A DNA stretch of 10,734 nucleotides, taken from assembly GCA_016219075.1 (NCBI GenBank), contig JACRCJ010000120.1, positions 1-10,734 on the forward strand, read 5' to 3'. Origin of the DNA: Deltaproteobacteria bacterium (GTDB taxonomy: Bacteria > Desulfobacterota > GWC2-55-46). The notes beneath the pieces are model-generated. The model had not been told where the DNA came from. It made no database searches and worked only from the letters and a program-made list of their open reading frames with translations. Shown here one piece after another: positions 4,978 to 10,734 of this stretch. The first letter of the stretch is position 1. Each line of letters starts with the position of its first letter. A program made the position numbers and the translations under genes.

Positions 4978-7398
4978 TTAAAGCTTGGCGGCCTCTTCCT
5001 TGAGCGTGTAAAGCTCAAGCACGTCGCCGGCCTTGATGTCGTTATAGCCTTCTATGGCCATGCCGCACTCGTAGCCGGAGGTCACCTCTTTCACATCGTC
5101 CTTGAACCTTCTCAGCGACGACAGCTTGCCGTCAAAGATGACGACATTGTCCCTGATGAGCCGGACCTTGGCGCCCCTTACGGCCTTGCCGTCGGTGACA
5201 TAACATCCGGCGACGTTGCCGACCTTGGTTATGCGCATCACTTCTCTTATCTCGGCCCTTCCGAGCACCTCTTCCTTTACGATCGGAGAGAGCATGCCCT
5301 CCATGGCGTTCTTTATCTCGTCGACAAGGTTGTAGATGATGGTGTAGAGCCTTACATCGACGTTTTCCTTCTCGGCCAGGGCCTGCGCCTTGGCCTCCGG
5401 CCTCACGTTGAAGCCGATGACTATGGCGTTCGAGGCGGCCGCGAGCATCACGTCGCCCTCGCTTATGCCTCCGACGGCGCTGTGGATGACCTTGAGCTTT
5501 ACGGCGTCGGTGGAGAGCTTCGCGAGCGTTTCCTTTACGGCCTCGATAGAGCCGTGCACGTCGGCCTTCATGACGAGGTTCAGTTCCTTCACCTCGCCCT
5601 TGTTTATCTTGTCATAGAGGTCCGCGAGGCTGACCTTCGCGGTCTTCATCCTCTCCTTCTCTATGGACTTTCTCTGCCTTATCGTGGCTATCTGCTTTGC
5701 GGTGGCCTCGTCCTTTACCGACACCAGCGTGTCGCCGGCCTGCGGCACCCCCGAGATCCCGAGTATCTCTATGGGCATCGCCGGGCCAGCCGAATCTATA
5801 CGCTTGCCCCAGTCGCTTATCATCGCCCTTACGCGCCCGAAGTGTATGCCGGTGACGACCGCGTCCCCGACTTTCAGCGTGCCGTCCTGGATAAGCACCG
5901 TGGCCACGGGGCCGCGCCCCTTGTCGAGCTTCGCCTCGACCACCACGCCCCTTGCCGCGCCCGAGGGGTTCGCCTTGAGTTCGAGCACCTCGGACTCAAG
6001 CAGTATCATCTCGAGGAGCTCTTTTATCTTTATCCTCTTTTTGGCCGAGACCTCCATGAATATGGTGTCTCCGCCCCACTCCTCGGATACGAGCCCGTAC
6101 TGCGTCAGCTCCTGCTTGATCCTGCCGGGGTCGGCCTGAGGAAGGTCTATCTTGTTGATGGCTACTATGATGGGGACATTGGCGGCCCTCGCGTGGTTTA
6201 TGGCCTCTATGGTCTGAGGCATCACGCCGTCGTCGGCGGCCACGACGAGGACTACGATGTCGGTGGCCTTCGCGCCCCTGGCCCTCATGGCCGTGAACGC
6301 CTCGTGACCGGGGGTGTCAAGGAAGGTCACATCGCCCTTGTCCAGGTGCACATGGTAGGCCCCGATGTGCTGGGTGATGCCGCCGGCCTCGCCCGATACG
6401 ACATTGGTCTGCCTTATGGCGTCAAGGAGCGAGGTCTTGCCGTGGTCCACATGGCCCATGACGGTAACGACCGGGGCCCTGTGCTCGAGGGGCCCGGCGG
6501 CGGCCTCTTCGGCGCCGGGTTCCATGAAGACTTCTTCCTGAAAGGCCCCGCTTTCCACTTCATAGTCGTAGTCCTGCACTATGAGAGAGACCGCGTCTAT
6601 GTCGATCAGCTGGTTTACCGTGGCCATCACGCCGAGAGACATCAGCTTTTTTATTATCTCGCTCGCCTTTACCCCGAGCCTCTGGGAGAGGTCCGCAACA
6701 CTTATCGCGTCTACTATTCTTATCACCCTCTTTGTGGCCTTGGGCGTGGTTATCTCGGTCTTTTTCATAGGGCGGGCCTGGGGCTGAGGCTGCGCGGCCC
6801 GTGCCCTCTGGTCCCTTGGCTGGTACCTGTCCTTCCTTGCGGGTCTCTTGCTGGTAAAGAACTTCTTAAGCTCCGGCTCCTTTGCGAATACCTTCTCTTT
6901 CTTTATCAGGGCCGCGGGGGCCTCGGCGGGTTTCTCCCCGGCTGAAGGGGCCGCGGCCTCTTCAGCGGGCTTGCCCTCCAATACCGGCAATACCGGCTCC
7001 TCGGCCTCTTCCTCGACCTTAAGCTCCGCGAGGATCTCGGCCGGGGTCTTTTCCCTTTCCTTCTTGGGTCCTTTTTTCGGGGCTTCCTTCTTCTCTTCGA
7101 CCCCTTTGGCCCTTACCCGGCCCCTGCCCTTTTTCTCTTCCTTCTTCTCTTCCCTCGGCTCCGCCTTCACGGGAACCGGCGCCTCGGCGACGGGGGCTTC
7201 CCTGACCTCGGGCACAACGGGTTCCGGCGCCTGGACAGCGGCGGCCTTGAGCTTTTCCTCGGCCTCTGCCTCGGCCTTGGCCTTCAGCTCGGCCTCGGTA
7301 GGCGGAACGGGCTGGGCCGTCCTTCTCCGGATCACGGTAGCCTTTACTCTTTTTTCAACTACCTTTTCGGGCTGTTTCTCTTTTTCTTTTTCTGTCAT
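4978..7398 (-). CDS. infB: Translation initiation factor IF-2
   Basis: IF-2 is the GTPase that places initiator fMet-tRNA on the 30S subunit and drives subunit joining. The 806-residue product opens with a long low-complexity tail rich in Lys, Glu, Ala and Pro (about 1-220). An IF2N module follows, VIRIVDAISVADLSQRLGVK (225-244), then the GTPase domain: G1 GHVDHGKT (315-322), G3 DTPGH (361-365), G4 NKID (415-418) and G5 SAK (451-453). Domains II, III and the C-terminal fMet-tRNA-binding part (GYECGMAIEGYNDIKAGDVLELY near the end) complete it. The start is ATG at 7398, with TAAGG about 11 bases upstream. The 71-base gap to ylxR contains a weak A/T inverted repeat (GTAAAAC 7416-7422, GTTTTAC 7444-7450). 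The opposite strand stays open for long stretches, a by-product of codon bias. Confidence 0.98.
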   Translation of the reverse strand: MTEKEKEKQPEKVVEKRVKATVIRRRTAQPVPPTEAELKAKAEAEAEEKLKAAAVQAPEPVVPEVREAPVAEAPVPVKAEPREEKKEEKKGRGRVRAKGVEEKKEAPKKGPKKEREKTPAEILAELKVEEEAEEPVLPVLEGKPAEEAAAPSAGEKPAEAPAALIKKEKVFAKEPELKKFFTSKRPARKDRYQPRDQRARAAQPQPQARPMKKTEITTPKATKRVIRIVDAISVADLSQRLGVKASEIIKKLMSLGVMATVNQLIDIDAVSLIVQDYDYEVESGAFQEEVFMEPGAEEAAAGPLEHRAPVVTVMGHVDHGKTSLLDAIRQTNVVSGEAGGITQHIGAYHVHLDKGDVTFLDTPGHEAFTAMRARGAKATDIVVLVVAADDGVMPQTIEAINHARAANVPIIVAINKIDLPQADPGRIKQELTQYGLVSEEWGGDTIFMEVSAKKRIKIKELLEMILLESEVLELKANPSGAARGVVVEAKLDKGRGPVATVLIQDGTLKVGDAVVTGIHFGRVRAMISDWGKRIDSAGPAMPIEILGISGVPQAGDTLVSVKDEATAKQIATIRQRKSIEKERMKTAKVSLADLYDKINKGEVKELNLVMKADVHGSIEAVKETLAKLSTDAVKLKVIHSAVGGISEGDVMLAAASNAIVIGFNVRPEAKAQALAEKENVDVRLYTIIYNLVDEIKNAMEGMLSPIVKEEVLGRAEIREVMRITKVGNVAGCYVTDGKAVRGAKVRLIRDNVVIFDGKLSSLRRFKDDVKEVTSGYECGMAIEGYNDIKAGDVLELYTLKEEAAKL

Positions 7399-7469
7399 CT
7401 TTTAGAATGCCTTAGGTAAAACCGTCTGAATTATGTTTTAGCTGTTTTACGGATCGTTCCGAGTGCCGC

Positions 7470-7724
7470 TTAAATCCGCCCCTTTATCTTCACCCAAAGC
7501 TCTATAGCGTCAGGCAGCGCCGCCTTACGCTTGAGAGACCTTGAGAATGGATCTTTTTTCCTGTAGGCCTCGTTGACGCAAGCCGGGTCCGGGCAGATGT
7601 ATACGCCCCTGCCGGGCATGACGCCTTTGGAGTCGACCTCAAGGACTCCGAGCGAGGCCACGAGCCTCACAAGCTCGCTCTTTTCCTTGACGGCTCTGCA
7701 GCCGACACAGGTCCTTTCGGGCAT
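7470..7724 (-). CDS. ylxR: YlxR (DUF448) family RNA-binding protein
   Basis: YlxR proteins are small basic proteins encoded between nusA and infB in many bacteria; members have been reported to bind RNA or nucleoid DNA or to influence RNase P, and the general role is unsettled. The 84-residue product has the signature TCVGCR (5-10), GRGVYICPDPAC (38-49) and a basic end with KRKAALPD. Four cysteines (6, 9, 44, 49) form CxxC and CxxxxC pairs that could hold a metal, which is inference from spacing. Its ATG at 7724 lies two bases after the nusA stop (7729-7727) with only a weak purine site, so translation is probably coupled to nusA. Confidence 0.93.
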   Translation of the reverse strand: MPERTCVGCRAVKEKSELVRLVASLGVLEVDSKGVMPGRGVYICPDPACVNEAYRKKDPFSRSLKRKAALPDAIELWVKIKGRI

Positions 7725-7726
7725 TT

Positions 7727-9022
7727 TTACTGCGCCCGGTTGAGTATAAGCTCCGAGTCGTCGTCGCTTATCCCGAGCTCATGGAGCGCCACCCTTGTTA
7801 TCCCGGCAAGGCTCTCCGGGGTAGTATACCCGGCGCCCACAAGGACCGAGGCCGACTGGAGCGATACGCCCAGAGCCCCCCCCAGTTCCCTTGCGATCTC
7901 ATCGGCCTTCTCTTTTTCTTCCCTCGCACCCGCCGCCGCGACCTCTTTTCTCAGGGCCTCTTCGGGCGTAAGCTGCCCTTCCTTGGCGCCCTTGGACTCG
8001 CTCTCGGTGCGTATGTCTATCTTCCAGCCCGTAAGCTTGGCGGCAAGCCTTACGTTCTGTCCCTTCTTTCCGATGGCCAGCGAAAGCTGGTCGTCGGGCA
8101 CTATGACCTCCATCGCGTGCTCGGTCTCGTCCACTATCACCCTGGCTATCTGCGCGGGGGAAAGGGTGTTCTTGACGAAGACGGCCGGGTCGTCGGACCA
8201 GTGGACTATGTCGATCTTCTCGCCCTTGAGCTCCTGCACGACGGCCTGGACCCTTGAGCCCTTCACCCCGACGCAGGCCCCCACGGGGTCCACGTCCGAG
8301 TTGTTGGAGGCGACGGCTATCTTGGCCCTGTCGCCGGGCTCTCTGGCCGCGCCCCTTATCTCCACTATCCCCTCGAATATCTCGGGGACTTCCATCTGAA
8401 AGAGCTTTATGAGAAAACCGGGGTGGGTCCTTGAGATGATGACCTGCGGGCCCTTGGCCTCGGTCTTCACATCGAGCACGACCCCCCTGATCCTTTCGCC
8501 CTGCCTGTAGCCTTCCCTTCTGACCTGCTCTTTTTTCGGGAGCACGGCCTCGGCCCTTCCGAGGTCCACTACGATGTCGCCCTTCTCGAACCTCTGGACT
8601 ATGCCGGTTATTATCTCGCCCTTCTTCGAGCTGTATTCGCTGAATACGATGTTCCTCTCGGCCTCTCTCACCTTCTGTATGATTATCTGCTTGGCCGTCT
8701 GGGCGTCGATCCTCCCGAACTCCTTGGCGTCGAGCTTCACGCCGATGCTGTCGCCGAGGGCGGCTTCGGGGTCAAGCTCCAGGGCCTGCTCAAGGGAGAT
8801 CTCGGTGTCGGGGTTTTGCGGCTCTTCGACGACGTCCTTGAAGAGGAAGAGCTCTATCTCGCCGATCTCCTCCTGGTAGTGCGCCTCGATGACCTTGTTC
8901 GCGCCGAACCTCTTTTCGGCGGCCTTGAGCATCGCGGACTCAAGGGCCTCTATGAGTATGCTCTTGTCTATACCCTTGTCTTTTCCGACCTGCTCTATAA
9001 TGTGCGACAAATTGGCAAACAT
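7727..9022 (-). CDS. nusA: Transcription termination/antitermination protein NusA
   Basis: NusA binds RNA polymerase and nascent RNA and modulates pausing, intrinsic termination and antitermination. The 431-residue product contains the N-terminal polymerase-binding domain (1-127), an S1 domain (about 133-204, KKGEIITGIVQRFEKGDIVVDLG), and two KH domains with GVKG (252-255) and GKKG (318-321). The motif GQNVRLAAKLTGWKIDI follows the second. A charged linker (about 344-380) leads to a short helix-hairpin-helix-like end (about 384-424). It is shorter than E. coli NusA (495 residues), which carries two acidic repeats. I choose ATG at 9022 because GGAGG lies 11 bases upstream. An in-frame TTG at 9043 would add seven residues but has no ribosome binding site, and GGAGG would fall inside the gene. 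Confidence 0.97.
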   Translation of the reverse strand: MFANLSHIIEQVGKDKGIDKSILIEALESAMLKAAEKRFGANKVIEAHYQEEIGEIELFLFKDVVEEPQNPDTEISLEQALELDPEAALGDSIGVKLDAKEFGRIDAQTAKQIIIQKVREAERNIVFSEYSSKKGEIITGIVQRFEKGDIVVDLGRAEAVLPKKEQVRREGYRQGERIRGVVLDVKTEAKGPQVIISRTHPGFLIKLFQMEVPEIFEGIVEIRGAAREPGDRAKIAVASNNSDVDPVGACVGVKGSRVQAVVQELKGEKIDIVHWSDDPAVFVKNTLSPAQIARVIVDETEHAMEVIVPDDQLSLAIGKKGQNVRLAAKLTGWKIDIRTESESKGAKEGQLTPEEALRKEVAAAGAREEKEKADEIARELGGALGVSLQSASVLVGAGYTTPESLAGITRVALHELGISDDDSELILNRAQ

Positions 9023-9033
9023 TTTTCTGGAAA

Positions 9034-9038
9034 CCTCC
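9034..9038 (-). promoter_or_regulatory. Ribosome binding site that fixes the nusA start
   Basis: GGAGG on the minus strand lies 11 bases before ATG 9022 and inside the extension that a TTG start at 9043 would translate. The spacing is slightly long but clearly favours the ATG. Confidence 0.75.
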
Positions 9039-9077
9039 GGCAAAAAAACTTTTTAATCTTTCGTTGTCAAATGAACC

Positions 9078-9120
9078 CTCCCCGGTTAAAACCCCGGGGT
9101 CTAAAGAACGTTAAAAATAA
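9078..9120 (-). repeat. Spacer hairpin element, copy in rimP-nusA gap
   Basis: Read on the minus strand it begins TTATTTTTAACGTTCT, passes through ACCCCGGGGTTTTAA and ends CCGGGGAG, so closely like 4888-4933 that shared ancestry is very likely. The stem is CCCCGG/CCGGGG (9080-9085 with 9094-9099), with an 8-base loop in which GGTT and AACC can also pair. It lies 55 bases before the nusA start and directly after the 70-bp repeat. The T-rich block comes before the stem, so it is not an intrinsic terminator for rimP. Confidence 0.65.
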
Positions 9121-9124
9121 TCAA

Positions 9125-9194
9125 AATCATTTATCTCCGCCACTCCTTGACCCAACGCTTAAGCTGCGGGATTGCGTAGCACCACGCCCAATCA
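9125..9194 (-). repeat. 70-bp dispersed repeat, copy A, starting at the rimP stop codon
   Basis: The minus strand of this segment matches 1726-1795 at 60 of 70 positions without gaps, including an exact 22-base block (9139-9160). Its first three bases are the TGA stop of rimP. The same CCCG/TGGG and GC/GC hairpin can form, with a TTAA loop. In one reading frame both copies give a similar peptide with the shared run LKRWVKEW, but copy B has an in-frame stop and there is no start codon, so a coding role is unlikely now. Confidence 0.75.
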
Positions 9195-9656
9195 GATCTC
9201 TATCTCAAGCCTTGCCCTGTCTATCCGGGCAAGCTCTATGACGAACCGCCTGCCGTCGAAGTCCGTGACCGAGATGCTCCCGTCCCCGACCGAGTCGATC
9301 GTGGCCTTGAAGTTCCTGCGGCCCTCGATGGGCTCCTTCGTCTTTATCCTGACCTTTTTGCCGGCATACCTTATGAAGTCCTTTTCCTTCACAAGCGGCC
9401 TGTCGAGCCCAGGGGAGGAGACCTCGAGCGTGTATCTCTGCGGGATGGGGTCCTGTACGTCGAGAAGCGTGGAGAGCTCCCTGCTCGCCTGCGTGCAGTC
9501 GTCTATCGTCACTCCGCCCGGCTTGTCTATGAAAAACCTCAAGACCTTTCTGCCGTACTCTGTCGCAAAGGCCACATCCACCAGCTCAAAACCCAGGTCG
9601 GTCAGCAATGGCTCGGCCAAAGCCCGCAACTTGTCTTCCAACCCTTCTACCTTCAA
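9192..9656 (-). CDS. rimP: Ribosome maturation factor RimP
   Basis: RimP binds the 30S precursor and helps S12 and neighbouring proteins assemble. The 154-residue product has the normal two-domain layout: an alpha/beta N-terminal domain (GFELVDVAF at 22-30, then LRFFIDKPGGVTIDDC at 39-54) and an SH3-like C-terminal domain. The hallmark YTLEVSSPGLDRPL (75-88) lies at the junction. The start is a TTG at 9656, chosen because GGGAGG (9666-9661) ends four bases upstream, an in-frame stop lies about ten codons further up, and no ATG or GTG is available near the conserved N-terminus. It is the first gene of the operon. The 169-base gap to nusA is long for this pair and is filled by two repeat elements. 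Confidence 0.95.
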   Translation of the reverse strand: MKVEGLEDKLRALAEPLLTDLGFELVDVAFATEYGRKVLRFFIDKPGGVTIDDCTQASRELSTLLDVQDPIPQRYTLEVSSPGLDRPLVKEKDFIRYAGKKVRIKTKEPIEGRRNFKATIDSVGDGSISVTDFDGRRFVIELARIDRARLEIEI

Positions 9657-9750
9657 AAACCCTCCCGGGACGGCGCAAACGGATCAAAACCGCCTGAATA
9701 CCGGCGGCGGACTCAACGCGGACACCCGCGGCGCGTGAAAGAATTTCTCT

Positions 9751-9782
9751 CTCAAACAAAAAAGTGGGCGGATGCCCACTTT
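9751..9782 (-). terminator. Leader terminator (possible attenuator) upstream of rimP
   Basis: On the minus strand AAAGTGGGC (9782-9774) pairs with GCCCACTTT (9769-9761) around a 4-base loop, a perfect 9-bp stem. TTTGTTTG follows directly, giving six T in a row across the stem end. This is the best intrinsic-terminator shape in the window. It faces the rimP direction and lies about 20 nt after the predicted transcription start, 104 bases before the rimP start codon. It may be an attenuator for the operon or may end a very short RNA. Confidence 0.65.
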
Positions 9783-9807
9783 ATCTTCACCCATGAGGCT
9801 TAGAATT

Positions 9808-9836
9808 ATTATAATTTATCACACAAAAATCTCCAA
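9808..9836 (-). promoter_or_regulatory. Promoter of the rimP-nusA-infB operon
   Basis: On the minus strand TTGGAG (9836-9831) and TATAAT (9813-9808) are 17 bases apart. The -10 is a perfect consensus and the -35 matches at 3 of 6; A/T-rich sequence lies upstream. Transcription would start near 9801, leaving a leader of about 145 nt with two hairpins before rimP. Confidence 0.6.
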
Positions 9837-9930
9837 TGCAAGAGCAAAATAGAGCTTTTTTATAATGAACATTTAAATTTACATGAGCCCTGACATCTTC
9901 CGGCCGGGTCCTTCCGGGCAGAAAAACACC

Positions 9931-9959
9931 TTGTTAAATCACGGACGCTCTGCTATACT
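9931..9959 (+). promoter_or_regulatory. Promoter of the BON-domain gene
   Basis: TTGTTA (9931-9936) and TATACT (9954-9959) are 17 bases apart, and TGC immediately before the -10 gives an extended -10 form. Transcription would start near 9966, about 65 nt before the ATG at 10031. Confidence 0.65.
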
Positions 9960-10030
9960 TTGAACTCAAAACACTAACTGATTTTTCCCGCCCGCTGCAG
10001 CCGAAAAACACCGGGGAAAGACGAGGACCG

Positions 10031-10711
10031 ATGACCACAGCCAACGACCCTGTAAAGGCCCTCAAGGCCGCCCTCACTGAAAAACTGCGCATAGACCACC
10101 GGTTAAACCCCGTTACGGTCATTATGGAAGGCTCTTCCATCCTCATAGAAGGCGTGGTCGAGGATATCGCCCTGAAGAAAAGGGCGCTCCTCATGGCGAT
10201 GGGGCTTTCCGGGGTGGAGGGCGTTATAGACAGGCTTCGCGTAAGGCCCTCAAAACCCATGACGGACGCCGAGATAAGGGACCATTTTTACTCCGCCCTT
10301 TCAGAGGAGCCGACCCTTCAGACCGGCGGGATAAGGGCCGAGGTAAAAGACGGCGTGGTCGATATCGAAGGCACAGTCGGGTCGCTTACTCACAAGAGGC
10401 TTGCGGGAGTGCTGGCCTGGTGGATACCCGGCACGCTCGATGTCATAAACAGCCTGGAGGTCTCCCCCCCGATGGACGACAACGAGGACGAGATAGCCGA
10501 CGCCCTGAGGATAGTCCTTGAGAAAGACAGGCTCGTTGACGCGTCCTCCATTACATGCTCCAACAAAGGCTATGTCGTCACGCTTAACGGGGTGGCCGTA
10601 AGCGACGAAGTGAAGCGCGCCGCCGAAGAGGACGCCTGGTATCTCTGGGGCGTAAACGATGTGGTGAACAATATCCGGGTAGAGCCCGCGAGGGCGCACC
10701 GGCTCCCCTGA
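10031..10711 (+). CDS. Protein of three tandem BON domains
   Basis: The 226-residue product is built almost entirely of three BON domains, at about 8-72, 78-144 and 152-217. Each has an initial helix, a strand pair with the VxxGxVxxxG pattern (VKDGVVDIEGTVGS at 105-118 is the clearest), a second helix, and a closing GVxxVxNxLxV strand (GTLDVINSLEV 134-144, GVNDVVNNIRV 207-217). BON domains are small modules, known from OsmY and from secretin- and channel-associated proteins, thought to bind lipid or ligands. Most multi-BON proteins such as OsmY are exported, but this one begins MTTANDPVKA with no signal peptide, lipobox or membrane segment, so a cytoplasmic place is inferred. The ATG at 10031 follows GAGG by four bases. 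It has its own divergent promoter and no visible functional tie to the operon. The ligand is unknown. Confidence 0.85.
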   Translation: MTTANDPVKALKAALTEKLRIDHRLNPVTVIMEGSSILIEGVVEDIALKKRALLMAMGLSGVEGVIDRLRVRPSKPMTDAEIRDHFYSALSEEPTLQTGGIRAEVKDGVVDIEGTVGSLTHKRLAGVLAWWIPGTLDVINSLEVSPPMDDNEDEIADALRIVLEKDRLVDASSITCSNKGYVVTLNGVAVSDEVKRAAEEDAWYLWGVNDVVNNIRVEPARAHRLP

Positions 10712-10734
10712 AAGACCTCTCCATCTGTCTCTAA

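Larger units (their letters stand above)
9657..10030. other. Divergent control region between rimP and the BON-domain gene
   Basis: This 374-base region has no supported gene. From left to right it holds the GGGAGG site of rimP, a small GC hairpin (CCGCC 9690-9694 with GGCGG 9703-9707), a terminator-shaped hairpin (9761-9782), the minus-strand operon promoter (9808-9836), an A/T-rich stretch to about 9890 that could serve as an UP element, and the plus-strand promoter (9931-9959). A 36-codon frame across the hairpin on the minus strand, starting at ATG 9794, has no ribosome binding site. No tRNA is seen, unlike the metY-rimP arrangement of E. coli. Confidence 0.65.

Noticed and set aside
4150..6945. 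Very long open frame (931 codons) on the plus strand opposite infB, ylxP and rbfA
   Set aside because: It is antisense to three clearly conserved genes, its protein is low in recognisable structure and rich in Leu, Gly, Arg, Val, Tyr and His as expected from reversed GC-rich codons, and no ribosome binding site or family match is visible.
7740..8399. Plus-strand frames of 219 codons (and a 158-codon one at 7781-8257) opposite nusA
   Set aside because: Antisense shadows of nusA with no start signals or recognisable domains.
9023..9043. TTG start for nusA at 9043, seven codons upstream
   Set aside because: No ribosome binding site precedes it, and GGAGG positioned for ATG 9022 would lie inside the extension.
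9125..9194. Short peptide encoded by the 70-bp repeat (shared LKRWVKEW in one frame)
   Set aside because: Copy B has an in-frame TAG, there is no start codon, and several differences change the amino acid, so the similarity follows from DNA identity rather than from coding selection.
9684..9794. 36-codon frame on the minus strand starting at ATG 9794 as a possible leader peptide of the rimP operon
   Set aside because: It lacks a ribosome binding site, runs straight through the terminator-shaped hairpin, and has no run of a single regulatory amino acid.
9861..9866. Perfect TATAAT on the plus strand as an extra promoter for the BON gene
   Set aside because: There is no reasonable -35 at 16-18 bases upstream; it lies in generally A/T-rich DNA and the better pair is at 9931-9959.
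10301..10699. 132-codon frame on the minus strand opposite the BON-domain gene
   Set aside because: The plus-strand frame has clear BON domain repeats, a promoter and a ribosome binding site; the reverse frame has none of these.

Overview
The window is an ordinary but very complete bacterial translation and RNA-processing locus. All but one of its genes lie on the minus strand, so the operon reads from right to left: rimP, nusA, ylxR, infB, ylxP (DUF503), rbfA, nrnA, truB, rpsO, pnp. The pnp gene runs off the left edge with codons 1-484 present. One gene on the plus strand at the right (10031-10711) is divergent and encodes a protein of three tandem BON domains. GC content is fairly high in the genes and falls sharply in the divergent promoter region around 9783-9900. 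The gene order, with ylxR and DUF503 flanking infB and nrnA between rbfA and truB, is familiar from deltaproteobacteria-like (Desulfobacterota) lineages and some other phyla. That is a low-confidence placement from synteny and protein style, because no rRNA is present.

Layout by region. 1-1452 is the 5' two thirds of pnp, with a GTG start. 1453-1877 is a 425-base spacer holding a candidate pnp promoter, short GC hairpins, one copy of a 70-bp dispersed repeat and a terminator-like hairpin after rpsO. 1878-2144 is rpsO, with an exceptionally strong Shine-Dalgarno sequence. 2145-2298 holds a GC hairpin. truB and nrnA (2299-4010) overlap by ATGA. rbfA and ylxP follow (4048-4790). 4791-4977 is a hairpin-dense spacer with a terminator just after infB. 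infB (4978-7398), ylxR (7470-7724) and nusA (7727-9022) follow. 9023-9191 is an unusually long rimP-nusA spacer filled with repeats. rimP (9192-9656) starts with TTG. 9657-10030 is the divergent control region.

Functionally the minus-strand genes cooperate in making and using ribosomes. RimP and RbfA mature the 30S subunit, S15 is one of its proteins, IF2 starts translation, and NusA (probably with YlxR) acts on transcription and antitermination. TruB modifies tRNA U55, and NrnA and PNPase finish RNA turnover.

The most interesting signals are between genes. Two copies of a 70-bp repeat (60/70 identical, no gaps) lie in inverted orientation 7.3 kb apart, one of them beginning exactly at the rimP stop codon. 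A second family of short hairpin elements (a T-rich block followed by a CCCCGGGG-type stem) recurs in the spacers. The operon promoter appears to be followed within about 20 nt by a terminator-shaped hairpin. I see no defence system, CRISPR array, transposase, tRNA or rRNA, and nothing that amounts to a new multi-gene system.
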